Origin: Acidobacteriaceae bacterium
Lineage (GTDB): Bacteria; Acidobacteriota; Terriglobia; Terriglobales; Acidobacteriaceae
NCBI GenBank assembly: GCA_030037545.1
Contig: JASHRF010000051.1
Coordinates: 1-42,855, forward strand
Length of the DNA: 42,855 nt
Reading direction: 5' to 3'
The notes below the pieces were generated by a model that ran no database searches, was not told the origin of the DNA, and saw only the letters and a program-made list of their open reading frames with translations. Shown here one piece after another: positions 7,323-15,228 of the stretch (within the stretch, counting starts at the first letter, position 1; the number at the start of each line of letters is the position of its first letter). Position numbers and translations under genes: made by a program.

Positions 7323-7583
7323 CTACCGGCCGAAATGCTCGGAGTTTTTCTGCGCGTAGTGCGCCCACTTCTCCGGCAGGTCGTCGAGCGCGAAGATGGC
7401 TGAGACCGGGCAGGCAGGAACGCAGGCGCCACAGTCGATGCACTCGACTGGGTCGATGAACAACTGATCGGCCTCGGCGTGACCGTCCTCGTCTTTCTTG
7501 GGGTGGATGCAATCGACAGGACAGGCGTCCACGCAGGCGGTGTCCTTGGTGCCGATACAGGGTTCTGCAATCACGTATGCCAT
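7323..7583 (-). CDS. fdxA: 7Fe-type (3Fe-4S/4Fe-4S) ferredoxin
   Basis: This 86-residue electron carrier begins MAYVIAEPCIGTKDTACVDACPVDCIHP. The second cluster motif is CIDCGACVPACPVSAI. The first half has the spacing of Azotobacter FdI-type ferredoxins, but the Cys that often follows CIG/CIK is Thr here. That fits a three-cysteine 3Fe-4S site plus one 4Fe-4S site. The start was chosen at the Met preceding the conserved AYVI, with GGAGAAA 8 bases upstream; the frame extends further but without sense. Possible partners include the 2-oxoacid:ferredoxin oxidoreductase at 27.4-30.4 kb, but they are not in one operon. Confidence 0.9.
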   Translation of the reverse strand: MAYVIAEPCIGTKDTACVDACPVDCIHPKKDEDGHAEADQLFIDPVECIDCGACVPACPVSAIFALDDLPEKWAHYAQKNSEHFGR

Positions 7584-7968
7584 CTTGAGCTTTCTCCGTG
7601 GGTGGACTCTCCGAGGCTGATGGTAGCACACAGGACCGGGCGCGGTCTGCGCTGCCTGTAAATGAGTTTTGAAATGCGGGAATGTGAAATGACAGGGACC
7701 GGCGGAACAGAGAACGATGGACCGGGGAGCCGCGAAAAACGGGCTGTCGGAACGATAACGTAATTGAATCTGCTTCTGTCTCGGGGTAAGGCTGGCTCAT
7801 TTTTGCGGCGATGCGCGGCCAGGCTGTTTTCTTCGTCTCCGATCCCTGATCCCTGATCCCTTTGTCCCTTTATCCCTCATTCCCTGCCTTCCTTACGCTT
7901 CCCTTACCCCAACCGCCGTCCACCCCTTTAGAGTAGAAACACGCCGTCGATGGGAGCCGCGCCGCCGC
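7584..7968. other. Divergent intergenic region with a degenerate CCCT tract
   Basis: About 385 bases separate the ferredoxin from the kinase. The part at 7843-7915 is a run of variants of gatccct, ttgtccct and ttatccct (AGGGA-type on the other strand). Similar tracts recur elsewhere in the window beside stop codons. No gene is seen, and both flanking promoters must lie here. Confidence 0.6.
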
Positions 7969-8943
7969 ATGGGATTCCACGATCTTTTGGAACCAGGTCA
8001 GCAACTCGATTTTTATCGCATCGATGCCCAGGCAGCACGCAGCGGCATGGCCACCATCTACCGCGCCACCGACACGCGCGACGGCCGCACCGTGGCGCTG
8101 AAAATCCCGCATCCCGACCTGGAAGCGGACCCCGTGCTTTTCGATCGTTTCCAGCGCGAAGCCTCGATCGGCGAGCGCCTCAACCATCCCCAGGTCATGC
8201 GCGTCTTCGGCGGCCAGGAGCACTCCCGCGTATATATGGCGATGGAGTGGTGCGAAGGCCGTCTGCTGCGCAAGATCCTCGATGAAGGCCGCATCCCGCA
8301 GGAGCGCGCTCTGCGCATCACCATGGGCGTGCTCGACGCGCTCGACTATATCCATGCCAACGGCGTTGTGCACCGCGACCTGAAACCGGAAAACATCATG
8401 GTCGACGACCACGACAACATCAAGCTCATCGATTTTGGAATTGCGAGCGACGCCGGCGCCCGCCGTCTTACCTACGCCAACTTCACCGCCGCTCTCGGCA
8501 CGCCCAACTACATCTCGCCCGAGCAGGTGAAAGGCAAGCGCGGCGACGGCCGCACCGACATCTACTCCTTGGGCGTCATTCTTTACGAGATGCTTTCCGG
8601 CAAGCTGCCCTTCACCGGCCCCACGCCGCTGGCGGCCATGAACGACCGCCTGCTCAACCATCCGTTGCCACCGCGCGTCGCCGATCCTTCCATCTCGCCC
8701 CAGCTCCAGGAGGTGATTTACCGGGCGCTGGAACGAGACCCAAAAAATCGCTACGCCCGCGCCGCCGAATTCAAGCACGATCTCGAGCACCTGGACGAAG
8801 TGGGTGTGGAAGACCGGGACGAAATTCGCAATTGGCACAAGCGCAAGGCCCGGCTTCCGCGCAAAATCGCTTATTATTGCGCTCTGGCCCTCATTCCCGT
8901 CGCCCTGTTACTGCTCATGATGCTGATCGCGCATCACCATTGA
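7969..8943 (+). CDS. Membrane-anchored Ser/Thr protein kinase (Hanks type)
   Basis: This 324-residue protein has a complete kinase domain. It shows a modified glycine loop (AARSGMATIYRATD), the ATP lysine in VALKIPHP, Glu of helix C near FQREASIGERL, HRDLKPENIMV (catalytic loop), DFGIAS (metal Asp) and GTPNYISPEQ (activation-segment end), then DIYSLGVILYEML. The C-terminus has one transmembrane helix (about residues 300-320, YYCALALIPVALLLLMMLIA) after a basic juxtamembrane stretch. There is no extracellular sensor domain, only a few His residues after the helix. It acts at the inner face of the membrane and phosphorylates unknown proteins. It lies upstream of the glutamine synthetase gene, with a 300-base gap. 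Confidence 0.92.
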   Translation: MGFHDLLEPGQQLDFYRIDAQAARSGMATIYRATDTRDGRTVALKIPHPDLEADPVLFDRFQREASIGERLNHPQVMRVFGGQEHSRVYMAMEWCEGRLLRKILDEGRIPQERALRITMGVLDALDYIHANGVVHRDLKPENIMVDDHDNIKLIDFGIASDAGARRLTYANFTAALGTPNYISPEQVKGKRGDGRTDIYSLGVILYEMLSGKLPFTGPTPLAAMNDRLLNHPLPPRVADPSISPQLQEVIYRALERDPKNRYARAAEFKHDLEHLDEVGVEDRDEIRNWHKRKARLPRKIAYYCALALIPVALLLLMMLIAHHH

Positions 8944-9048
8944 TTTCCTCAGCTTTCTGCGCAGGGAAACCGGAAATCTTCACGATTTCCTTATGCCCCG
9001 AACCCTAGAATCTCCCTGCATACTGAAAATTCTTCCGCAAGGAGATGC

Positions 9049-9204
9049 ATGGCGAAGCACAAACTCTGTCGGCCTCGGCATGCACACCAGCCTCTCATCC
9101 ACGCACGTAATGCCGATTCCTCTTGCGGGTCCGGAAGACGAGAGGCGCCTCGGGCGCTGACGCTGTTCCGTGCCCGTTTGCGACCGTCCGGTAACGGGTG
9201 TTAG
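9049..9204 (+). CDS. Possible 51-aa leader peptide upstream of the glutamine synthetase
   Basis: AAGGAG lies 4 bases before an ATG that opens a basic 51-residue frame (MAKHKLCRPRHAHQPL, later GRREAPRALTLFRARLRPSG). The frame ends at TAG, 46 bases before the glutamine synthetase start. The 12-bp string caaggagatgca is identical at this start and at the real glnA start (about 9238-9249). This could be a regulatory leader, a duplicated translation start, or chance. There is no family match. Confidence 0.25.
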   Translation: MAKHKLCRPRHAHQPLIHARNADSSCGSGRREAPRALTLFRARLRPSGNGC

Positions 9205-9250
9205 ATTTCAGCTATCCCGCTATCCTAGCCGCCCACAACAAGGAGATGCA

Positions 9251-10681
9251 ATGTCCACAGAGCTTCGCAATTTTCTCGCCCTTTCGTACGACGAGCTCGA
9301 AGAACTCAATCTTCAAGCCAAATCGGACCGTTCCAGCCGCGTCAATGCCGGCGAAATCCGCGAGAAACGGCTGAAATACCTGACCGACGAAAAACGCATC
9401 AAGGCTGTCACCATTCTCTTCACCGACCTCGAAGGCCGCCTGCACCTGCTCGACTACGACAAGAAGTTCCTGCTTGGCGCCTACGAGAACCTCACCTTCG
9501 ACGGCTCTTCCATCCGCGGCTTCACCGCCCAGAAGGAGAGCGACCTGCGCCTGGGCGTCGACTGGAGCTCGTTCTACTGGGTGCCATCCGATGTCTTCGG
9601 CAACGGCAAGGTGCTGGTCTTTGGCAACGTGATCGACAAGGACGGCACCGTCTACGCGGGCGACATGCGCGGCGTGCTCAAGGGCTACTCCGACAAGCTC
9701 CATAAGGAGAAGAAGTACACCCTCAACGCTGCCAGCGAAATCGAGGGTTTCCTGTTCGCGGGCAAAGACGCCGAGCGCAAGTTCCACGAGACGGGCAAAT
9801 TCGAATTTATCAATACCGGCGGCTATTACCACGTGCTGCCTCTCGACCCGCTCCGCCAGTTCATCGACACCGCCGCTGAAGTGCAGCGCGCCATGGGCTT
9901 CCAGAACGAGAAGGACCACCCCGAGGTCGCGCCCAGCCAGTTCGAGATCAACTACGGCTACTCCGAAGTGGTCGCCGCTGCCGATCAGATCCAGCTTTAC
10001 AAGCTGCTCTGCCGCCAGATCGCCAACAACATGGGCTATACCGCCAGCTTCCTGCCCAAGCCGGTGGTGGGCGTGAATGGCAGCGGCATGCACACCAACG
10101 TTTCGGTTTCCCAGGGCAAGACCAATCTCTTCTGGGACGAAAAAGGCGACGAGCAGCTCTCCAAGTTCGGATGGGATTTCCTGGACCGCATCCTCACCCA
10201 CGCTCTCGACCTCTGCCTGGTCTTCAACTCCAGCGTGAACGCGTACCGGCGCCTCGACCCGCACTTCGAAGCTCCCAACCAGATTCGCGCTTCAGCCGTC
10301 GATCGCGGCGCCATGATCCGCGTGCCCATCGGCAATCACCGGTCGATGAGGACCGAGGTACGCGCCGTTGCGCCCGACGCCAACCCGTACCTTGCCTACT
10401 ACGGCATCTTCAAGACCGGCATCGACGGCTCGATCTCGAAGGAAAAGAATCTGCGCGCCGGCGGCCGCTACCTGCCCGACAACGTTCAGCAGGCCATCGA
10501 CGACTTCAAGGAGTCGAAGTGGATCGGAGAAATTCTGGGCGCCGACGTCCAGGGCCGCTACGCCGACCTGAAACAGGCCTCCGCCAACCGCTGCCCGCGC
10601 GAGCTGGGCACTTTCGTCAAGGCCGCCGAGGTCCAGTTCCACCACGAAGTCTACAACCAGTCGCTCTGGAATCTGTTCTAA
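9251..10681 (+). CDS. glnA: Glutamine synthetase, divergent type I-like
   Basis: This 476-residue enzyme of the glutamine synthetase fold joins glutamate and ammonia with ATP. Motifs in order are FTDLEGRLHLLDY (about 57-69), FDGSSIRGF (83-91, substrate/Asp loop), ASEIEGFLF (metal Glu), HPEVAPSQFEINY (metal Glu), VNGSGMHTNVS (ATP/His), and GNHRSMRTEVR with DANPYLAYYGI near the end. The segment after KEKNLRAGGRYLPDN is short. It lacks the NLYDLPPEE loop whose Tyr is adenylylated in GlnA of enteric bacteria, so control by GlnE is unlikely. The start is set at ATG 9251, with AAGGAG 6 bases upstream. A standard strong terminator follows. Some members of this divergent group act on other amines, so strict glutamine synthesis is inferred. 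Confidence 0.85.
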   Translation: MSTELRNFLALSYDELEELNLQAKSDRSSRVNAGEIREKRLKYLTDEKRIKAVTILFTDLEGRLHLLDYDKKFLLGAYENLTFDGSSIRGFTAQKESDLRLGVDWSSFYWVPSDVFGNGKVLVFGNVIDKDGTVYAGDMRGVLKGYSDKLHKEKKYTLNAASEIEGFLFAGKDAERKFHETGKFEFINTGGYYHVLPLDPLRQFIDTAAEVQRAMGFQNEKDHPEVAPSQFEINYGYSEVVAAADQIQLYKLLCRQIANNMGYTASFLPKPVVGVNGSGMHTNVSVSQGKTNLFWDEKGDEQLSKFGWDFLDRILTHALDLCLVFNSSVNAYRRLDPHFEAPNQIRASAVDRGAMIRVPIGNHRSMRTEVRAVAPDANPYLAYYGIFKTGIDGSISKEKNLRAGGRYLPDNVQQAIDDFKESKWIGEILGADVQGRYADLKQASANRCPRELGTFVKAAEVQFHHEVYNQSLWNLF

Positions 10682-10700
10682 GAGCAGTCGCGGAAAACAC

Positions 10701-10740
10701 AAAGGCCCGATCTTCTCAACGGAAGATCGGGCCTTTTTGT
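10701..10740 (+). terminator. Strong rho-independent terminator after glnA
   Basis: aaaggcccgatcttc (10701-10715) pairs perfectly with gaagatcgggccttt (10722-10736) over 15 bp. The loop is 6 bases and a T run follows (gcctttttgt). It lies 20 bases after the glnA stop. The A run on its other side could also stop the convergent minus-strand gene. Confidence 0.95.
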
Positions 10741-10779
10741 CGAGCGGAGTGACGCTTCAGGGCACTCCATGAGGGATCG

Positions 10780-11511
10780 TCATTGCGGCCGCATCACGAG
10801 TTTGTCATACAAGCCACCGACAATGGCGCCCACGGTAAACGTGGCCAGAACGGCGTAACCCGCTTCAATGGCGAGCAAGTCGTGAGGCAGTCTTGCGATG
10901 CCAAACCAACCGGTTGCGACCACGGCTCCCGAAAGCAGAACGGACATCAGAACTCCTTGAAGCACGCCTTTGCGATGACGCACGGCAAGCAGCCACGCGA
11001 CTCCGTAGGCAAAGAGAAGACAAACAGCAGCGGTGAGCAGGTGCGGTGAAAGCCACCACACCATCTGCTTGACTTGCGCATGAGTGAGTCCGACGGCGTC
11101 CATCCACCGGGTGCGGAACAGATATTGCGAATGCCAAACGGCTCCCAGGCACCAGGCGGCAAACGCCGCCAGGACAATGGGGAGGTGGTAGATCCGTTTC
11201 GTTCCCACTTTTATTTCGCCTGGCGTGTACGGTCCAGCTTGGAGCGCCTGGGACATGCAAGACTGGCCGCAATTCGAGCGTTCAGGCCAACGCGTACAGT
11301 CGGACAAACACAAATCCGGACATCCATCGGCTCCTGTCGCCGCCGCATGACGTGCATCGATGCTGACGACGGCCGGTTGCCGGTTCTCGGGGCATGCCAC
11401 CGATCGACTGCCGGAATATCGGCTAAAAATCTCCCGTCGCCAGAGCGCGAGGGGAAGCAGCATGAAGAAAACAGCGGCAAGGCAAAGCACCAGCCAGATG
11501 AGTATGAGCAT
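10780..11511 (-). CDS. Cys-rich segment fused to a DUF1761 membrane domain
   Basis: This 243-residue protein has three parts. An N-terminal helix (residues 1-24, LILIWLVLCLAAVFFMLLPL) is followed by a soluble segment with six cysteines between about 40 and 85 (ACPENRQPAVV, DGCPDLCLSDCTRWPERSNCGQSC). The C-terminal four-helix domain, from about residue 110, starts HLPIVLAAFAAWCLGAVWHS and ends VGAIVGGLYDKL; this matches the usual DUF1761 layout of about 130 residues. The Cys-rich part resembles a small acidobacterial module with S-D-C-x-R-W-P-E-R-x-x-C-G that I recognise only by its pattern. It could bind metal or take part in thiol redox chemistry. AAGGTGG precedes the ATG. The gene converges on glnA. 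The function is unknown. Confidence 0.7.
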   Translation of the reverse strand: MLILIWLVLCLAAVFFMLLPLALWRREIFSRYSGSRSVACPENRQPAVVSIDARHAAATGADGCPDLCLSDCTRWPERSNCGQSCMSQALQAGPYTPGEIKVGTKRIYHLPIVLAAFAAWCLGAVWHSQYLFRTRWMDAVGLTHAQVKQMVWWLSPHLLTAAVCLLFAYGVAWLLAVRHRKGVLQGVLMSVLLSGAVVATGWFGIARLPHDLLAIEAGYAVLATFTVGAIVGGLYDKLVMRPQ

Positions 11512-11736
11512 GACCCACCTTCTTGCCTGGAGTCTGGTCCCTGGCTGAAGTTCCTTCAGTGATCTGCGTCACAAGTGCTGGATGATGAACCACGCAATTC
11601 CTGCACTGCTCGCGTTGCGCTCGTCCGACCTTTGTACTGGCCGGGGAGCCGGTCCGGGAGCGATTCCATCCTCAGGCGGCAGGATGACGCTGAAACCGGC
11701 GGCAGCACTTTTCCATTCCCGATGGAATCGGAGCTA

Positions 11737-13785
11737 TCAACCCCCGGCCGGAGGAGAAACAGCCAAATCCTCGTCACCCGCGTGGAAATGCCGCCAGATG
11801 GTCTCCGCGGTCTTGCGCGAAACTACCGCAGCCAGTGACTCCGCCGTCGCCTGCCGCACATCGCGCAGGCTGCCGAAGTGGGTAATCAGCCGCTGCCGTG
11901 TCTGCGGCCCTACGCCGGGAATGTTCAGCAGTTCGGAATCGCGGTCGCGCATGGCGCGCCGCTGGCGATGATAGCCGACAGCAAAACGATGGCTCTCGTC
12001 GCGAATCATCTGCACCAGGTGCAGAACCGGCGAGCGCCGGTCAAGCACCACCGGCTCTTCCTCGTTTCCGTAGAGGTAGATCACCTCTTCGCGCTTGGCA
12101 ATCGATGCCAGCGGCTGCGACGTCAGCCCCAGCGATTCCAGCGCCTCGGCCGCCGCGTGCAACTGGCCCAACCCACCGTCGACGAGCACCAGCGACGGCA
12201 TGTTGGCTGGCTCTTTGCTTTTCGACAGCTCTCCGTCAGGGGCTAAAGCTCGCTCATCTTCAGGACCTCGATCTTGAGGGCCTTGATCGGCTTCAGGGTC
12301 TTGATCGGCGCCGAAGCCGCGCGCCGACACGGTCGTTGCCGGGCCAGCGGTGGCGTTGTCAAGGATACGGCGATAGCGACGGCGAACCACCTCGCGCATG
12401 GCGGCAAAATCGTCCACGCCCACCACCGTCATCACCTTGAACTTGCGATAGGCTTGTCTGTTCATCTTGCCGTCTTCCCAAACCACCATGGAGGCCACCG
12501 TCTCCGCGCCCTGGATGTGAGAAATGTCGAAGCACTCGATGCGCCGCGGCAACTCCGGAAGCAGGAGCGCGTCGGCCAGCGCCTCCCGTATGGCCTTGCG
12601 TGAAGGCTCGAGCACGCGGAAGCGCTGCGTATACGACTGCTTCGCGTTCTGTCCAGCCAGGTCGACGAGCGAGCGTTTCTCCCCCCGCTGTGGTACCGCC
12701 AGGTCAACTTTATGCCCCGTGCGCTCGCTCAGCAGCGCGCCCAGAGCCTCGCGATCGTCAAAGTCCACCGGCACAAGAATCGACCGCGGCACATACTGCT
12801 GGTCGATGTAAAGCTGCTTGAGCAGCGCCGAAAAAACCGTCCCTGCATCAAAACACGGCGCCTGCCCATTCTCATCACTGTCCCTTTGTCCCCCTGTCGC
12901 TTTGTCCCTGCTTTCGATCTCCGGTAAATCCTCCCAGAAAAACTCCCGCCGATCCACGATCTTGCCCGCGCGCACGTGGAACAGATTCACGGCCAGGCTG
13001 CCGTCTTCGTAGTGATAGCCAAAGACGTCGGCGTCGTCGCCCTGCTCAGCAGTGGCGATGCGCTGCTTCTCCTGGAGCTGCCGGACGGTCGAAAGCTGGT
13101 CGCGCAGCCGCGCCGCGGCCTCGAACTGCTCCGCCCCGGCGGCAGCCGTCATGCGCTTTTCCAGCGCGCGCTCCAGTTCCGCGTGCCGCCCTTCCAGAAA
13201 TAACTGCGCATCCCGCACCGCTTCCTTGTACGCCTCAGGCGTCGTCAGGCCTTCCACGCACGGGCCCAGGCAGCGATGAATGTAGTACTGCAGGCACGCG
13301 CGCGGATGGAAGCGGCTCAGATCCACCTTGCAGCTCGGCAGCAGAAAGCTGCGATGGATGAGCTCCACCACGCGATAGGCCAGGTTGCCGGGAAAATACG
13401 GGCCGTAGTATGCCGAACCATCCTTGCGCAGCCGCCGCGTGACAAAAACCTTCGGAAAGCGATCGCCCAGCGTGAGCTTCACGTACGGATAGGTTTTGTC
13501 GTCGCGCAGCAGGATGTTGAAGCGCGGCTTACGCTGCTTGATCAGGTTGTTTTCGAGCGCCAGCGCCTCGTGCTCATTGGCCACCAGGATGTAGTCGATA
13601 TCCACGGCCTCGCGCATCAGCGTGCCGGTCTTGGCGTTGGCCTGCGACGCCTCCAGCAGATACGAGCGCACCCGCGAGCGCAGGCTCTTGGCTTTGCCCA
13701 CATAAATCACTTCGCCCTCGGCGTTTTTGTACAGGTACACGCCCGGTTGCGTGGGAAGAGACCGGATTTTCTCGTAGAGATCCAT
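11737..13785 (-). CDS. uvrC: Excinuclease ABC subunit C
   Basis: UvrC makes the two incisions of nucleotide excision repair. The 682 residues contain a GIY-YIG nuclease (about 12-95, PGVYLYKNAEGEVIYVGKAK), a cysteine-bearing region (LPSCKVDLSRFHPRACLQYYIHRCLGPC), a UVR helix hairpin (about 205-240), an RNase H-like endonuclease (RIECFDISHIQGAE, VLVDGGLGQLHAA) and a helix-hairpin-helix end (LNIPGVGPQTRQRLITHFGS). Two stretches, about 292-303 (RDKATGGQRDSD) and 492-512 (ADQDPE-ADQGPQ-DRGPED), look like repeat DNA translated in frame. They make the protein longer than the usual 600-630 residues. The core motifs are complete, so it should be active. A MITE copy lies 60 bases upstream of the start. 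Confidence 0.96.
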   Translation of the reverse strand: MDLYEKIRSLPTQPGVYLYKNAEGEVIYVGKAKSLRSRVRSYLLEASQANAKTGTLMREAVDIDYILVANEHEALALENNLIKQRKPRFNILLRDDKTYPYVKLTLGDRFPKVFVTRRLRKDGSAYYGPYFPGNLAYRVVELIHRSFLLPSCKVDLSRFHPRACLQYYIHRCLGPCVEGLTTPEAYKEAVRDAQLFLEGRHAELERALEKRMTAAAGAEQFEAAARLRDQLSTVRQLQEKQRIATAEQGDDADVFGYHYEDGSLAVNLFHVRAGKIVDRREFFWEDLPEIESRDKATGGQRDSDENGQAPCFDAGTVFSALLKQLYIDQQYVPRSILVPVDFDDREALGALLSERTGHKVDLAVPQRGEKRSLVDLAGQNAKQSYTQRFRVLEPSRKAIREALADALLLPELPRRIECFDISHIQGAETVASMVVWEDGKMNRQAYRKFKVMTVVGVDDFAAMREVVRRRYRRILDNATAGPATTVSARGFGADQDPEADQGPQDRGPEDERALAPDGELSKSKEPANMPSLVLVDGGLGQLHAAAEALESLGLTSQPLASIAKREEVIYLYGNEEEPVVLDRRSPVLHLVQMIRDESHRFAVGYHRQRRAMRDRDSELLNIPGVGPQTRQRLITHFGSLRDVRQATAESLAAVVSRKTAETIWRHFHAGDEDLAVSPPAGG
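12250..12311 (-). repeat. 18-bp tandem repeat inside uvrC
   Basis: On the coding strand the 18-base units GCCGATCAAGACCCTGAA and GCCGATCAAGGCCCTCAA follow each other. Two more decayed units come after, giving the six-residue repeat ADQDPE, ADQGPQ, DRGPED, ERALAP. The period is a multiple of three, so the frame is kept. Confidence 0.7.
12878..12911 (-). repeat. AGGGACA-type tract inside uvrC
   Basis: The coding strand reads cagggacaaagcgacagggg followed by gacaaagggacag. This is the same degenerate AGGGACA pattern seen beside several stop codons in this window. Here it is translated as SRDKATGGQRDS and keeps the frame. Confidence 0.65.
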
Positions 13786-13844
13786 GGGCTGAGCGGGCGC
13801 ACAGGCGCGCCATTTCTTAGAATATCGGGAAGACAGGGACTTAG

Positions 13845-13972
13845 CAGCCTGTGGCGAAAGTCAAAAATTCGAGAAAAACCATTCCTCAGCGGCTAAAGCC
13901 GCATTGATTTGAGACCGCTTACGGCACGGCTGAAGCCGTGCCCTTTCAAAACTCGACTTTTACCACAGGCTG
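13845..13972. mobile_element. 128-bp MITE-like element, copy 2, with TTAG target duplication
   Basis: This is the second copy of the element at 4279-4406, with the same length and the same terminal inverted repeats. TTAG flanks it on both sides (13841-13844 and 13973-13976). The internal hairpin is intact here: GGCACGGCT-GA-AGCCGTGCC at 13923-13942. It sits 60 bases upstream of uvrC, so it may contribute promoter or terminator signals. The remaining 13977-14331 stretch before the OmpA-like gene shows no gene. Confidence 0.88.
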
Positions 13973-14331
13973 TTAGGCAGCGAGGGAACAAGGAACCAGG
14001 GAAACGGAGGAGCAGAGCCTTCAACCCTCATTCGAAGCGCCTACGAGGATGTCGGCTTCAGCGCCGAAAAAAAGGCGGCAACATCCGCTCCATGCCACAC
14101 TTGCTGCTCAGAGTCGCCGGCTGCTCAATCTTACAGGGTGGTGTAAAAACTACATGCCGCGAAGACCGTAAATCCGCTGGGCTGCCTCACTGTAAGACGC
14201 ATCTCATCAACCACGTACCATCGCCCGCCCGAGTGGCCCCGAAGGTGCATCTGAAACGGTGGAAAGATACGGCCCAGGCAAGCAGCATCTAACCTGGCAG
14301 GCCAGGGCCGAGGGAATGAGGAGCAAAGATC

Positions 14332-15063
14332 ATGCAACGTTTCGGGTTCATCGCAACAGCCGCAGCATTGACGGTCTTCGGTGTTTCGGGTTGCGCCACC
14401 AAGAACTACGTGAAGAACCAGACCGCGCCGCTGGTGCAGCACACAGGCGAGCTCGACCAAAAGACGGCGCAAAATAACCGCGACATCCAGGACGTGGATC
14501 AGCGCGCCCAGGCAGGCATCCGCCAGGCGCAGAGCAGCGCCGACCAGGCCACGCAGAATGCCCAGAACGCTACCCAGCAAGCGAATGCCGCTAACAGTGC
14601 CGCCAACGACGTGGCGCAACGCGCCGATTCACTCGATGCGGTGGTCAAGGGCCTGGACAACTACAAACAGGTTGCTGACGTCTCGGTCACCTTCGGCTTT
14701 GATAAATCCGTGCTGACCAAGGACGACAAGGAGCAGCTGGATAACTTCGCCAATCAGCTCGGGTCGGCGAAGAGCTACATTCTCGCCGTTACGGGCGGCA
14801 CTGACACCACCGGACCGGCGCAGTACAACTACCAGCTGAGCCAGCGCCGCGCCGACGCGGTAGTGCAGTATCTTGCGGCCAAGTACAATATTTCGCCGCG
14901 CCGCTTTTACCTGATCGGCATCGGAAAGGACCAGCAGATCGCGCCCGACAACACGGCCGCCGGTCGGCTCAAGAATCGCCGCGTCGAAGTGCAGTTGCTC
15001 TCCAACATGGGCAACCAGCAACAGCAGGTATCCTCAACCGCAAGCCCGGCGGGGATGCAGTAA
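14332..15063 (+). CDS. OmpA/Pal-like outer-membrane lipoprotein
   Basis: This 243-residue protein has a signal peptide ending in a lipobox (VFGVSGC, lipid Cys at about residue 21). Residues about 35-100 form an Ala/Gln/Asp-rich coiled coil (NRDIQDVDQRAQAGIRQAQSS and following heptads). An OmpA-type peptidoglycan-binding domain occupies about 115-230: VTFGFDKSVLTKDDKEQLDN, VTGGTDTTGPAQYNYQLSQRRADAVVQYL, IGIGKDQQIAPDNTAAGRLKNRRVEVQL. The coiled coil plus OmpA layout ties the outer membrane to peptidoglycan, with the coil spanning the periplasm or forming trimers. GGAG lies upstream of ATG. The gene stands alone, with a hairpin terminator after it. Confidence 0.9.
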   Translation: MQRFGFIATAAALTVFGVSGCATKNYVKNQTAPLVQHTGELDQKTAQNNRDIQDVDQRAQAGIRQAQSSADQATQNAQNATQQANAANSAANDVAQRADSLDAVVKGLDNYKQVADVSVTFGFDKSVLTKDDKEQLDNFANQLGSAKSYILAVTGGTDTTGPAQYNYQLSQRRADAVVQYLAAKYNISPRRFYLIGIGKDQQIAPDNTAAGRLKNRRVEVQLLSNMGNQQQQVSSTASPAGMQ

Positions 15064-15093
15064 AGCCATCGGCCCGAAAGCCGCGCAAGGTAG

Positions 15094-15127
15094 AAAGGGC
15101 GGGTCCGCAGGGTGCGGCCTGCCCTTT
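15094..15127. terminator. Hairpin terminator between the OmpA-like gene and pyrE
   Basis: AAAGGGCGGG pairs with CCTGCCCTTT around an inner CCGC/GCGG stem. It lies 30 bases after the OmpA-like stop. Flanking A and T runs make it usable from both sides, which suits the convergent pyrE gene. Confidence 0.6.
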
Positions 15128-15228
15128 GTGCATTGTTCGGTTTTTCAGAGCCAAAATATCGCGCAGTTTCGAACATGCTCCGCAAGAATGCCACGCGAAT
15201 CATCTTCCTCATAGAGCCGTAACGCACG

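Noticed and set aside
7870..8838. Minus-strand frame of 322 codons opposite the kinase
   Set aside because: It is the antisense of a complete Ser/Thr kinase with all catalytic motifs. Its own translation (Val/Ala/Gly/His-rich) has no domain.
9212..10264. Long minus-strand frame opposite glnA
   Set aside because: It is an antisense shadow of glutamine synthetase caused by high GC at third positions; no independent motif.
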